The position numbers and the translations under genes were made by a program. DNA of 64,000 nt. Source: Rhodobacter capsulatus (lineage in GTDB: Bacteria; Pseudomonadota; Alphaproteobacteria; Rhodobacterales; Rhodobacteraceae). The notes under the pieces are model-generated. The model was not told the origin of the DNA. It saw nothing but the letters and a program-made list of their open reading frames with translations, and searched no databases. The stretch is from NCBI RefSeq assembly GCF_003254295.1, contig NZ_QKZO01000010.1, positions 1 to 64,000 of the forward strand, in the 5' to 3' direction. Each line of letters begins with the position of its first letter. Within the stretch, counting starts at the first letter, position 1. Shown piece by piece: positions 1 through 8,088 of this stretch.

Positions 1-276
1 GACGCGCTCGGCCCTTGCGGCGGGCTGCATCGGTTCGGGCGTCAGCGAGGCGCCCAGACAATGCTGCAGGCAGCCTTCCGGCGCGAAGGTGGTGGGTCTG
101 GGCGAAGGTTTCGCATCGGGGACCATCGCATAATGGCCCGCGCCCCTGCCCTGCGCGCAATCGGCGCCGGGATGCGGACAGGCGTCCGGCGCGGCGACCA
201 CGGGCGCAGCCGAGCCAAGCGCCGCCAGAAAGACGGCAATCAGGCTGAGGCGAAGCAGGGCGCAAAGAATCCGCAT
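1..276 (-). CDS. Partial small secreted protein, cysteine-containing, function unknown
   Basis: An open frame runs from an ATG at 276 down past the left edge of the window, so the C-terminus is missing. The first about 30 residues form a typical Sec signal peptide: Met-Arg, a leucine/alanine/valine-rich core, then AAPVVAAPDA with a plausible cleavage after VAA. The mature part starts with two spaced cysteines (CPHPGADC) and has a further pair later (CLQHC). This looks like a small exported, possibly metal- or disulfide-related protein. I do not recognise the family. The frame is open over all 92 visible codons and no competing frame gives a signal peptide, which supports it being real. Confidence 0.55.
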   Translation of the reverse strand, partial: MRILCALLRLSLIAVFLAALGSAAPVVAAPDACPHPGADCAQGRGAGHYAMVPDAKPSPRPTTFAPEGCLQHCLGASLTPEPMQPAARAERV

Positions 277-955
277 GGGCACAGCATGGCACGGGGCGGG
301 GCGGTTGTCAGGTGACGATTTCAGGAGCGATGCGTGGCTGCAATCCGGGGTCTCTTCAGGCATGACGCCAGAACTGCACCGTCAACAAATCGCCCGGGCC
401 GCCTTCGCGAGACATCGCGCTGCACCCCGAACGAAGGTCGGTTCAGGGCTGCGCGCACCTGTCGCTGCGCCGTGCCGGGTCTGATGGTTTGACGGCCCGC
501 GCCGGGAGTGCCGACCGGCGGCTCAGGGCCGACCATGTCCAAGAGGCCAAGACCAACGTGAGGGGCGGTTTGCCGACGGTGAGGCTGCGGCATTGCACCC
601 GCGGCAACCCGCGATAGCGGTAGTTCGACACCGCCGACGAGTTGGTAACGACGCGCAGGAAGCGGAGGTCGCTCCTCCAGAACGACTCTGGAAATACCAT
701 GGGCTGGCGTCCCTTTGCCGTCGGTGGAGTGTGTGACGCCGCTGCGGCCATTCACATGAGCCGATATTGGTTCGTTTGCAAAACCCGGTCACGCTGCCAT
801 CGTGATGGGCATTTCCGGTCGCGCAAACTGCAGGTGCAGCTGTTGCGCTGAGGCCAGAACGCCGAAACGCGGGCTCCGAGAGGCAGGCCGCCGCCTGCCT
901 CTTGCGGGGCGCGGCTCCATCGCCTATCGTCGATTGACGAACAATAAGGTTGCCG
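277..955. other. Intergenic stretch without a recognisable gene
   Basis: About 680 bases lie between the divergent secreted-protein gene and arsR. Several short frames overlap here on both strands, but none has a recognisable domain, a Shine-Dalgarno sequence or codon use like the neighbours. The composition is slightly less GC-biased than flanking genes. It could be decayed coding DNA, but I could not assign it to any family. The last 30 bases hold the arsR control region. Confidence 0.4.
927..940. promoter_or_regulatory. Candidate ArsR operator upstream of arsR-acr3
   Basis: TCGTC-GATT-GACGA is a perfect inverted repeat with 5-bp arms, centred about 23 bases before the ATG of arsR (956). 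ArsR-family repressors bind short dyads in their own promoters, so autoregulation of arsR-acr3 is expected. TTGACG inside the dyad could also serve as a -35 element, although no good -10 is visible before the start codon. Confidence 0.4.
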
Positions 956-1279
956 ATGGTCACCGACGACACACTTGCGGAACTGGCGAAATCGCTGGCG
1001 CATCCGGCCCGGCTGCGCATCCTGCGGGTGCTGCTTGCCACGCCGGGCTGCATCGGTGGCGAGATCGTGGAGGCAGTCGGGCTGGCGCAGTCCACGGTGT
1101 CGGAACATCTGCGCATCCTGAAGGCGGCCGGGATCATCACCGGCGAAATCGACGGGCCGCGCATCTGCTATGCGCTCAGCCCGGACGCTCTTGCGCCTCT
1201 GGGCGCGTTCCTTGCCAGCCTGACGCCCCCGGCCGAGGGGGCGTGCTGCCTGCCCGCCGGAAAGGACAACAGAACATGA
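956..1279 (+). CDS. arsR: ArsR-family winged-helix transcriptional repressor
   Basis: This is a 107-residue protein of usual ArsR length. The helix-turn-helix core around residues 37-62 reads VGLAQSTVSEHLRILKAAGI, a textbook ArsR/SmtB recognition region. The classical CxC arsenite site of plasmid ArsR is absent. Cysteines sit instead at about 32, 71, 97 and 98 (ending GACC), which could form a different As(III) site near the C-terminus. The start is taken at the ATG at 956; a TTG at 950 is in frame. The stop codon overlaps the acr3 start (ATGA), so the two genes are translationally coupled and the regulator most likely controls the arsenite exporter. The sensing role is inferred from family and context. 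Confidence 0.85.
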   Translation: MVTDDTLAELAKSLAHPARLRILRVLLATPGCIGGEIVEAVGLAQSTVSEHLRILKAAGIITGEIDGPRICYALSPDALAPLGAFLASLTPPAEGACCLPAGKDNRT

Positions 1280-2322
1280 GCCTCTTTGAACGCTATCTGA
1301 CGCTCTGGGTTGCGCTCTGCATCGGTGCGGGGGTCGCGCTGGGGCAGATGTTTCCCGCCGTCTTCCGCGGGATCGGCGCGATGGAGATCGCCCGCGTCAA
1401 CCTGCCCGTCGCGGTGCTGATCTGGCTGATGATCATTCCGATGCTGCTCAAGATCGACTTCGCCGCGCTGGGTCAGGTGACCCGCCATTGGCGCGGCGTC
1501 GGGGTGACGCTGTTTATCAACTGGGCGGTGAAGCCGTTTTCCATGGCGGCGCTGGGGTGGCTGTTCCTGTCGGTCCTGTTCCGCCCCTTCCTGCCCGCCG
1601 ATCAGATCGAGAGCTACATGGCCGGGTTGATCCTGCTCGCCGCCGCCCCCTGCACGGCGATGGTGTTCGTCTGGTCGAACCTCTCGAACGGCGAGCCGCA
1701 TTTCACGCTGAGCCAGGTGGCGCTGAATGATGCGATCATGGTCGTGGCCTTTGCGCCGATCGTGGCGTTTCTTCTGGGTCTTTCGGCGATCACTGTGCCC
1801 TGGGCGACGCTGGTGCTGTCGGTCGTGCTTTACATCCTTGTGCCGGTGGCGGTGGCGCAATGGATCCGCCGCCGCAAGCTGGCCGAGGGGGGCGAGGCCT
1901 TGCCACGGCTGATTTCGCGCCTGGGTCCGGTGTCGATCCTCGCGCTGCTCACCACGCTGGTGCTGCTTTTCGGCTTTCAGGGCGAACAGATTCTGGCCCA
2001 GCCGCTGGTGATCGCGCTTCTGGCGGTGCCGATCCTCATTCAGGTCTATTTCAACGCGGCGCTTGCCTATTGGCTCAACCGCGTGACCGGCGAGGCGCAT
2101 TGCGTTGCCGCCCCCTCGGCGCTGATCGGGGCGTCGAATTTCTTCGAACTGGCGGTGGCGGCGGCGATCAGCCTCTTTGGCTTCACCTCGGGCGCGGCGC
2201 TGGCGACGGTGGTGGGCGTGCTGATCGAAGTGCCGGTGATGCTCTCGGTGGTGCGGATCGTGGCCCGCACCAAGCCCTGGTATGAAAGCGGCCCGGCGGT
2301 GCAACGACGGGCGGGGCGGTAA
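1276..2322 (+). CDS. acr3: ACR3-family arsenite efflux transporter
   Basis: A 348-residue inner-membrane protein with about ten hydrophobic segments belongs to the bile/arsenite/riboflavin transporter superfamily. The segment around residue 120-130, LAAAPCTAMVFVWSNL, carries the conserved cysteine found in transmembrane helix 4 of Acr3 proteins and needed for As(OH)3 transport. The length fits the family (about 340-360). Acr3 exports arsenite using the proton motive force. The gene is coupled to arsR by a 4-base overlap. It ends two bases from the stop of a convergent rhodanese gene, leaving no room for a separate terminator. Confidence 0.92.
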   Translation: MSLFERYLTLWVALCIGAGVALGQMFPAVFRGIGAMEIARVNLPVAVLIWLMIIPMLLKIDFAALGQVTRHWRGVGVTLFINWAVKPFSMAALGWLFLSVLFRPFLPADQIESYMAGLILLAAAPCTAMVFVWSNLSNGEPHFTLSQVALNDAIMVVAFAPIVAFLLGLSAITVPWATLVLSVVLYILVPVAVAQWIRRRKLAEGGEALPRLISRLGPVSILALLTTLVLLFGFQGEQILAQPLVIALLAVPILIQVYFNAALAYWLNRVTGEAHCVAAPSALIGASNFFELAVAAAISLFGFTSGAALATVVGVLIEVPVMLSVVRIVARTKPWYESGPAVQRRAGR

Positions 2323-2324
2323 GC

Positions 2325-2708
2325 TCAGCAGCAGGTGCCCGAGCCGCAACCGCCCGAACTGACGGCGGCGGCGTTGCCGGTGACGGGGAAGCCCCGCGCC
2401 ACCCAGCGGGCCAGACCGTGCTTCATGTTCGTCACCTTCGCATAGCCCTGATACATCAGGAAATACGTGGCCTTGAGGCTGCGATCGCCGCTGGCGCAGG
2501 CGAGGATCACCTCGCGGTCGCGCGGGATTTCGGCAAAGCGCGCCTCGAACTGGCTCAGCGGGATCGTCATCGCCGCGCAGCCCGCAAAACCGCAGGCCGC
2601 CACTTCCTCCGCCTCGCGCACATCAATCAGCAGCGCCCCCCCGGCCAAAAGCTTTTGCGACGCGGTCGGGCAGGCTTCGCGTGCCTCGGGCAGATCCACG
2701 TTGGTCAT
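2325..2708 (-). CDS. Rhodanese-like sulfurtransferase with Cys-rich tail
   Basis: A 127-residue single-domain rhodanese. The substrate-entry motif LLIDVREAEEV lies near residue 26. The catalytic loop CASGDRS around residue 70 has the active cysteine, though the usual C-R-S-G-x-R loop is altered to C-A-S-G-D-R. The last residues, SGGCGSGTCC, add three cysteines, a tail that could bind a thiophilic metal(loid) such as As(III). It is the last gene of the arsR-permease-thioredoxin-rhodanese operon, 9 bases after the thioredoxin-like gene, so a thiol-redox role in arsenic handling is likely. A general persulfide role cannot be excluded. Confidence 0.85.
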   Translation of the reverse strand: MTNVDLPEAREACPTASQKLLAGGALLIDVREAEEVAACGFAGCAAMTIPLSQFEARFAEIPRDREVILACASGDRSLKATYFLMYQGYAKVTNMKHGLARWVARGFPVTGNAAAVSSGGCGSGTCC

Positions 2709-2717
2709 GAGTGTCTC

Positions 2718-2948
2718 CTAGTCCAGCCAGGCCAGCACCTGCGCGCGGCTCGGCACCGAGCCCTTGTGAACCACCTTTTCGCCCACCACCACGGCGGGCG
2801 TCGCCATCACGCCATAGCCGACGATCTGGCGCATCTCCTCGATCTTGACGATCTCGACGGGCTTGCCCGCCTCGGCCGCCACCTGCGCGATCAGATCGGC
2901 GGTGGCCTTGCACTTGGCGCAGCCCGTGCCCAGCACCTTGATTTCCAT
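2718..2948 (-). CDS. Small thioredoxin-like redox-active disulfide protein
   Basis: A 76-residue thioredoxin-fold protein of the MTH895/TM0996-like small family. The redox motif CAKC lies at residues 10-13 after a first beta strand (MEIKVLGTG). The cis-proline loop reads GVMATPAVVV near residue 50. It is too short for full thioredoxin, but this is the normal length for the family. It sits between the ArsP-like permease and the rhodanese with gaps of 11 and 9 bases. A common arrangement in ars operons pairs this protein with the permease. It probably supplies reducing equivalents or passes a thiol-bound metalloid to the exporter. Confidence 0.88.
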   Translation of the reverse strand: MEIKVLGTGCAKCKATADLIAQVAAEAGKPVEIVKIEEMRQIVGYGVMATPAVVVGEKVVHKGSVPSRAQVLAWLD

Positions 2949-2959
2949 GATTTACCCTT

Positions 2960-4015
2960 TCAGAACAGAAAGTTGAACAGATAGCCCACGGTCAGGATGC
3001 CGGTGCCCACCACGGCGACGAAGACAGCGATCAGCCGCAGGCTGAGAACCTGTTTCAGGATGATCATCTCGGGCAGGCTCAGCGCGATCACCGACATCAT
3101 GAAGGCGAGAACCGTGCCAAGCGCGGCCCCCTTGCCCAGAAGCGCCTCGACGATCGGGATCACTCCCGCGGCATTGGTATACATCGGAATGCCGATCAGA
3201 ACGGCGGCGGGCACCGACCACCAGGCCTCCGCCCCCATGATCCGCGCCATCAGATCTTCGGGCACATAGCCGTGGATCAGCGCCCCCATGCCGATCCCGG
3301 CCAGGATCCAGATCCAGACCCGGCCGACGATCTCGCGCAGCGCCGCCAAACCTAGACGGTAGCGGTCGACCAGGCTCAGCCGGTCGCCCTCGAAGGCCGC
3401 GGGGGCAGAGGCGCCGGTGTGGATGTCGCGCACCCAATCCTGCAGCCAGCCCTCCAGATGCAGCCGCCCGATCACCCAGCCCGAGACGATGGCCACGGCC
3501 AGCCCGAAGCCGAAATAGACCGCCGCGACCTGCCAGCCGACCAGACCGAAGAGCAGGACCAGCGCGACCTCGTTCACCATCGGCGCCGAAATCAGGAAGG
3601 AAAAGGTGACGCCCAGCGGCACACCGGCCGAGACGAGGCCGATGAACAAGGGCACCGCCGAGCAGGAACAGAACGGCGTCACCACCCCAAGCCCTGCGGC
3701 AAGCACGTTGCCCACCCCCTCGCGCCGCCCGGCCAGCAGGGCGCGGGTGCGTTCGGGCGCAAACCAGCTGCGCACCACCCCCATGGCGAAGACGATCAGC
3801 GCCAGCAGCAGCAGCACCTTGGGCAGGTCATAAAGGAAAAACGCGATGGCTTCGCCGGTGTGGCTGTGACGGTCGATCGGCAAGAGCGCGGTGAGCCGCT
3901 CGGACAGGGGCGCAAGCTGGCGATAGATCAGCCCCCAGAGCACCAGCGCCACAAGCAGCCCGAGATGCCAGAGCCAGTCCGGGGCCGGACGGGTGGAAAG
4001 GCTGTGATCGCTCAT
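2960..4015 (-). CDS. arsP: Permease of the DUF318/ArsP family, probable (organo)arsenical exporter
   Basis: A 351-residue polytopic membrane protein. The start is the ATG at 4015, which overlaps the arsR stop (ATGA); upstream in-frame codons belong to shadow sequence over arsR. The family signature TPFCSCSAVPLF, with the paired cysteines of DUF318 permeases, lies after the third helix, followed by the ISAPMVNEVA segment. ArsP members export trivalent methylated or aromatic arsenicals; other DUF318 members have unknown substrates. The operon partner arsR has a CxC metalloid site, which supports an arsenic or antimony role. The exact substrate is not visible from sequence. Confidence 0.8.
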   Translation of the reverse strand: MSDHSLSTRPAPDWLWHLGLLVALVLWGLIYRQLAPLSERLTALLPIDRHSHTGEAIAFFLYDLPKVLLLLALIVFAMGVVRSWFAPERTRALLAGRREGVGNVLAAGLGVVTPFCSCSAVPLFIGLVSAGVPLGVTFSFLISAPMVNEVALVLLFGLVGWQVAAVYFGFGLAVAIVSGWVIGRLHLEGWLQDWVRDIHTGASAPAAFEGDRLSLVDRYRLGLAALREIVGRVWIWILAGIGMGALIHGYVPEDLMARIMGAEAWWSVPAAVLIGIPMYTNAAGVIPIVEALLGKGAALGTVLAFMMSVIALSLPEMIILKQVLSLRLIAVFVAVVGTGILTVGYLFNFLF

Positions 4016-4302
4016 GCGGCGTTCCTCTCGGTTGCGGCCGCCGCGTCGAGCACGGCCCTCAGCACGGCGCGGATCTCGGGCGGCATCTCCGGGTTCAGCC
4101 GGTAGCGCACCCATTGCGCATCGCGCCGGTCCACCACCAGCCCCGCCTGCTTCAGCGCCTGCATATGCCGCGACATCCGGCTTTGCGTGGCGTCGAGCGC
4201 CGCCATCAATTCGCAGACGCAATGTTCGCGCCCATCGGCCAGTCGCAGGATCGCGGCCAGACGGGTCGGTTCGGCCAGGGCGGAGAGGACGGGAAGAATC
4301 AT
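4012..4302 (-). CDS. arsR: ArsR-family As(III)/Sb(III)-sensing repressor
   Basis: A 96-residue repressor starting MILPVLSALAEPTRL. The metalloid-binding motif HCVCELM near residue 28 is the classical ArsR CxC site at the start of the DNA-binding helix, followed by the recognition region ATQSRMSRHMQALKQAG. The start is the ATG at 4302; a longer in-frame extension upstream has no coding character. It heads an operon with the ArsP-like permease, thioredoxin-like protein and rhodanese. Two matching palindromic operators lie just upstream, so negative autoregulation relieved by As(III) is expected. This ArsR is of a different subtype from the one at 956. Confidence 0.9.
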   Translation of the reverse strand: MILPVLSALAEPTRLAAILRLADGREHCVCELMAALDATQSRMSRHMQALKQAGLVVDRRDAQWVRYRLNPEMPPEIRAVLRAVLDAAAATERNAA

Positions 4303-4313
4303 CGGACACCTTT

Positions 4314-4362
4314 TGCGCTTTGACGCATATTCTTCCCGGCGCATCCCATGCGTCAAGGCGCA
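4314..4362 (-). promoter_or_regulatory. ars operon promoter with two TGCG-N6-CGCA operators
   Basis: Two copies of a 14-bp dyad TGCG-N6-CGCA lie at 4314-4327 and 4349-4362, 35 bp apart centre to centre. Read on the minus strand, a -35 hexamer TTGACG (4356-4351) lies inside the upstream dyad. A -10-like AGAATA (4333-4328) follows after a 17-bp spacer and abuts the downstream dyad, which in turn ends 11 bases before the arsR start. Repressor bound at both sites would cover the whole promoter. Confidence 0.65.
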
Positions 4363-4431
4363 TAAGGTCGCCATCGTTTTTTCTGGACCGAACCCCGGGC
4401 GCTTCCTAATCTGGCCCTGGGGAAAGACCGG

Positions 4432-4900
4432 ATGCCGGGGATCACGCGACGCGGTCTGATCGGTTGGCGGGGCCGCCTTCTGCGCAACGCGGGGGCGGGC
4501 CGAGGCGGTGCTGCGCTTTGCCCTGACGCCGGTCATTTTCGACAACGATGCGGATGCGGCCGAAACCCTGCGTGCCGCGCTTGCCGCGGCAAGTGGCCAG
4601 ACGATCAAGTTGGTGCGGCGGCGTTCCTATGCCGAAATCACGGCGCTGCTTCTGGAAGGCAGCGTCGAGGCGGCTTGGCTTTGCGGCTATCCCTATCTGC
4701 AACATCGCGCCGAACTGGCGCTTCTGGGGGGCCGGTCTGGCGGGGCCGACTGCGCTATCAATCCTGTCCGATCGCCGCCGCGAGCGATCCGGCGCGCTGC
4801 CTGGCCGATCTGGCGGCGGCGCAAAACCTCGACGGGCTGGACTTGACCGGGTTGGAACTGACAGGCGGGGGGCCGCTGCGGGTGGGGGCGCCGCTGATCT
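4432..4900 (+). pseudogene. Frameshifted remnant of a PhnD-like periplasmic binding protein
   Basis: The sequence reads like the N-terminal third of a phosphate/phosphonate-type (PhnD/AioX-like) binding protein, spread over two frames. One frame gives ITRRGLIG, then the frame shifts to an AEA signal-peptide cleavage site followed by LRFALTPVIFDNDAD and SYAEITALLLEGSVEAAWLCG. The frame shifts back before RLRYQS and SDPARCLADLA. The sequence then stops at 4899-4901 with no C-terminal half. At least two frameshifts plus truncation make it non-functional. PhnD-like proteins near ars genes include arsenite-sensing AioX-type proteins, but too little is left to assign a subtype. Confidence 0.6.
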
Positions 4901-5719
4901 AACCGCATCTGCTCCGCCTTCATTGCAATGGGGGTGGAAAAGCTGCGTGTCACCGGGGGCGAACCGCTGGTGCGGCGCGACGTGATGGCGTTCTTTCGCG
5001 CGATGGCGCGGCATCTGCGCTTGGGCACGCTGCGCGAGCTGACGCTTACGACGAACGGTACGCAGCCGGAGCGGCCTGCCGAGGAGTTGGCTTCCTGCGG
5101 CGTGCGGCGGGTGAATGTCTCGCTTGATACGCTCGACGCGGAGAAATTCGCCCGCATCACCCGGCTGGGCCGTCTGGCGCCAGTGCTGGCGGGGATTTCC
5201 GCGGCGCAGGCGGCGGGCTTGCGGGTCAAGATCAACACCGTGGCACTGAAGGGGGTGAACGAGGACGCGCTTTTCGCGCTGACCGACTGGTGCGGCGCCC
5301 AGGGCTTCGATCTGATGGGCGCGGGGCTGGGGGCGGAACGGTTCTGGCCGCTCTCCGATCTGCGCGCGCGGCTGGGAAGCCGCTATCGCCTTGTCGAGAC
5401 AGCCGAAACCAGCGGCGGCCCGGCGCGCTATCTGCGGGTCGAGGGCCGCGGGCAGAAGATCGGCTTCATCACGCCGCTGAGCCACAATTTCTGCGCCAGC
5501 TGCAACCGGATGCGGCTCAGTTGCACGGGCGAGCTGTTTTCCTGCCTCGGTCAGGCGGGCAAGACCGATCTGCGCGGCCTTGTGCGCGGCGCGCCCGAGG
5601 ATGACGGCTTATGCGCAGCAATTGCGCGGGCGATCGGGCAGAAAACCGGTGGCCACGGCTTTGACCCGGTCACCCGCCGCGGCGCGATCGCGCGAATGAT
5701 GAGCCACACCGGCGGTTAG
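4901..5719 (+). pseudogene. moaA: Truncated moaA (GTP 3',8-cyclase), lacks first Fe-S cluster
   Basis: MoaA similarity begins abruptly at 4901 (reading [15 protein letters not shown]) immediately after a stop codon at the junction with the PhnD-like remnant. The radical-SAM CxxxCxxC segment that binds the catalytic cluster is therefore missing. Present are [19 protein letters not shown], the VNVSLDTLD strand, and the second-cluster cysteines in [13 protein letters not shown] and LFSCLG. The central segment is also unusually short between [12 protein letters not shown] and [10 protein letters not shown], suggesting an internal deletion. An open frame of 263 codons from ATG 4928 survives, but the product could not perform the MoaA reaction. 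The end overlaps the arsJ stop. Confidence 0.75.
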
Positions 5720-6954
5720 GCCAGCCTGCGCGCGGCACACCAGCTTGCGGCGGCCATCGCGCCTGCGGTGGCAAGGCACAGCGGCAGGCCGCCGATCTGG
5801 TAGCTCAGCCCCGAGAGCATCGTGCCGATCAGCCGCCCCGCCGCATTGGCCATGTAGTAAAAGCCGACATCGCGGGTGATCCGGGCGGCGTCGCCAAAGG
5901 CGAGGATCAGATAGGAATGCACCGAGGAATTGATCGCGAAGACGAAGCCGAAGGCGAGAAGCCCGATCAGGATCGTGGCGGTCAGCCCGGGCGCGGGCGC
6001 GGGGGCGATCAGCACGGCGGCTGCCAGCGCGAAGGGGATCGGCACCAGATAGCCCGCCCAGGTGATGGCTTTGGCGGTGATCGCGGCCTCGGGCTGGGAT
6101 TTCGCGCCCAGAAGCTTGGGCGCAAAGGCCTGCACCGCGCCGTAAGCGATGATCCAGAGCGCCATGAAACCGCCAGTCAGAAAGAACGCCTCGCGTCGGC
6201 CCTCGGCGGTGCCATCCGACAGAACCGCCTGAAAATACACGGGCAAGCCGACGACGAACCAGACATCGCGGGCACCGAAGAGGAACATCCGTGCCAGTGA
6301 CAGCCGGTTCACCCGCGGGTCTTTCGACCGCCAGCCGCCCCAGGCCTCCTCGGATTTCATCCGCCCCGGCAGGCCTGCGGGCAAAAACGCCACGACCGCG
6401 ATCAGGATCAGGGCAAGCAGCCCCGCCATGCCCCAGATCGCCGGCTTGAAGCCGACAAGCGCCAGCAAAGCCGCGCCAAGGAAGAAGCCCAGCCCCTTCA
6501 CCGCGTTTTTCGAGCCGGTCAACGCCGCGACCCAGCGGAAAAGCCCGCCCTCCGCGGCGGGGGCCAGAAGCTTGACCGCCGATTTCGAGGACATCTTCGC
6601 CAGATCCTTGGCCACGCCCGAGACGCCCTGCACCGCCATCACGAAGGCGACCGAGGCGGGGATCGACCAGCCGGGGCTCAGCTGGGCCAGCGCCACGAGG
6701 GCCGCGACCTGCAGCGCGAGCCCGGCGTAAAGCGTGGCGGCGAGGCCGAAGCGCGCCGCCAGCCAGCCCGCGCCAAGGTTGGTGCCGATGCCCGCCAGTT
6801 CGTAAAGCAGGAACAGCCAGGCCAGCGCCACCGGGCTGAAACCGAGGCCGTTGAAATGAAGCAGCACCAGCATCCGCAGCGCGCCATCGGTGAGCATGAA
6901 GGCCCAATAGGCGGCGGTGACGGCGGCATAGGCGCGGATCGGGTTTTCGGACAT
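5716..6954 (-). CDS. arsJ: ArsJ, major-facilitator exporter of 1-arseno-3-phosphoglycerate
   Basis: A 412-residue MFS protein with about 11-12 hydrophobic segments. The N-terminal sequence ending [20 protein letters not shown] and the loop [17 protein letters not shown] are typical of the ArsJ subfamily. In characterised systems a dedicated GAPDH makes 1-arseno-3-phosphoglycerate from arsenate and ArsJ exports it, giving arsenate resistance. Here the GAPDH gene lies immediately upstream on the same strand, 120 bases away, with the fused arsR-arsC gene before it, so the assignment is strong. The start MSENPIRAY follows a short gap holding two hairpins and a dispersed repeat. The stop overlaps the end of the moaA remnant. 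Confidence 0.9.
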   Translation of the reverse strand: MSENPIRAYAAVTAAYWAFMLTDGALRMLVLLHFNGLGFSPVALAWLFLLYELAGIGTNLGAGWLAARFGLAATLYAGLALQVAALVALAQLSPGWSIPASVAFVMAVQGVSGVAKDLAKMSSKSAVKLLAPAAEGGLFRWVAALTGSKNAVKGLGFFLGAALLALVGFKPAIWGMAGLLALILIAVVAFLPAGLPGRMKSEEAWGGWRSKDPRVNRLSLARMFLFGARDVWFVVGLPVYFQAVLSDGTAEGRREAFFLTGGFMALWIIAYGAVQAFAPKLLGAKSQPEAAITAKAITWAGYLVPIPFALAAAVLIAPAPAPGLTATILIGLLAFGFVFAINSSVHSYLILAFGDAARITRDVGFYYMANAAGRLIGTMLSGLSYQIGGLPLCLATAGAMAAASWCAARRLA

Positions 6955-6976
6955 GGCGGGTTCCCGTTCGGGCCGC

Positions 6977-7070
6977 CGGGGGCTGTCTGCCCCCGTTCGA
7001 TGGGGCAGCCTTCCACTGGAAGGCTGCTCGATCCCATCTCACCCGAGGATATTTGAAGCAAGATGAAAGG
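6977..7070. repeat. Two hairpins plus GGATATTTG/CAAGATGAAAG intergenic repeat inside ars operon
   Basis: The gap between the GAPDH and arsJ genes contains a CGGGGGC/GCCCCCG hairpin (6977-6995) and an almost perfect palindrome with 11-base arms, GCAGCCTTCCA and TGGAAGGCTGC (7005-7027). A conserved motif follows (7043-7070) containing GGATATTTG and CAAGATGAAAGG. The same motif, next to GGGGGC/GCCCCC hairpins, recurs near 35.8 kb and 59.7 kb. These hairpins could attenuate transcription or set mRNA decay between the two genes. Confidence 0.6.
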
Positions 7071-7074
7071 AAGA

Positions 7075-8088
7075 TCAGAGGCTTGCGGCGACCATCCGGG
7101 TGATATCGGCCATTCGGCAGACATAGCCCCATTCGTTGTCATACCAGGCGTAAAGCTTCAGCTGCGTGCCGTTCACCACCATCGTCGAAGGCCCGTCAAT
7201 GATGGCAGAGCGCGGGTCGTTGGTGAAATCGGACGACACCAGCGACCGGGTCTCGAAGCCGAGAATGCCCGCGAGCGGCCCCTCGGCCGCGGCTTGCAGG
7301 AGGCCGTTGACCTCCTCCACCGTGGTCGGGCGGTCAAGTTCGAAGACGCAATCGGTGAGCGAGGCATTGAGCAGCGGCACCCGGACGGCATGGCCATTCA
7401 GCCGCCCCTTGAGGTCCGGGTAGATCAGCGTGATCGCCGTGGCCGAGCCGGTGGTGGTGGGAATGAGGTTCAACAGCGCCGAGCGCGCCCGGCGCAGGTC
7501 TTTCGCGGGGCGGTCGACGATCGTCTGCGTGTTCGTCACATCATGCAGCGTGGTGATGGATCCGTGTTTGATCCCAAGGGCTTCGTGGATCACCTTTACC
7601 ACCGGCGCCAGGCAGTTGGTGGTGCAGGACGCCGCCGTGATCAGCCGCTGGCTGCCATCGTAAAGATGATGGTTGATGCCATAAACCAGGTTCAGCGCGC
7701 CCTCGTCCTTGACCGGGGCGGAAACGACGACCTTGCGCACGCCTGCGTCGAAATAGGGCTGCACCTTGGCGGCCGTCTTGAAATGGCCGGTGCAGTCGAG
7801 CACCAGATCGACGCCGAGCGCGGCCAGCGGCAGGGCTTCGAGGGTCTTTTCCCGCGTCAGGGGAATGTGCTGCCCCGCGATCTGAAGCCCGGCTTCGGGG
7901 ACGGCGACGGGGGTGGGCCAGCGGCCATGCACGGAGTCGAATTCCAGAAGCAGCGCGTGCGTTTCGGCATCGCCCAGGGCGTCATTGAGCAGCACGACCT
8001 GAGGCCCGTGGCCCAGATCGACCAGCCGCCGCAAGAGCAATTTTCCCATCCGGCCCAGGCCGTTGATCGCAATTCTGGCCATGGTCAT
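7075..8088 (-). CDS. gapdh (ars): ars-associated glyceraldehyde-3-phosphate dehydrogenase
   Basis: A 337-residue phosphorylating GAPDH. The NAD-binding start reads [17 protein letters not shown], and the catalytic motif [16 protein letters not shown] lies near residue 150. The substrate region [14 protein letters not shown] and the C-terminal [11 protein letters not shown] are also family signatures. The start is the ATG at 8088, coupled by ATGA to the end of the arsR-arsC gene; a second ATG at 8082 is possible. Next to arsJ, this enzyme is expected to use arsenate in place of phosphate and form 1-arseno-3-phosphoglycerate for export. Glycolytic use cannot be excluded, but operon context argues against that as its main role. 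Confidence 0.9.
   Translation of the reverse strand: MTMARIAINGLGRMGKLLLRRLVDLGHGPQVVLLNDALGDAETHALLLEFDSVHGRWPTPVAVPEAGLQIAGQHIPLTREKTLEALPLAALGVDLVLDCTGHFKTAAKVQPYFDAGVRKVVVSAPVKDEGALNLVYGINHHLYDGSQRLITAASCTTNCLAPVVKVIHEALGIKHGSITTLHDVTNTQTIVDRPAKDLRRARSALLNLIPTTTGSATAITLIYPDLKGRLNGHAVRVPLLNASLTDCVFELDRPTTVEEVNGLLQAAAEGPLAGILGFETRSLVSSDFTNDPRSAIIDGPSTMVVNGTQLKLYAWYDNEWGYVCRMADITRMVAASL

Noticed and set aside
42-239. Short Arg-rich frames on both strands at the left edge
   Set aside because: The partial frame from 276 with a clear signal peptide explains the region better.
4432-4900. Programmed frameshift in the PhnD-like sequence
   Set aside because: There are at least two shifts without slippery sites, and the C-terminal half is absent, so it is decay.
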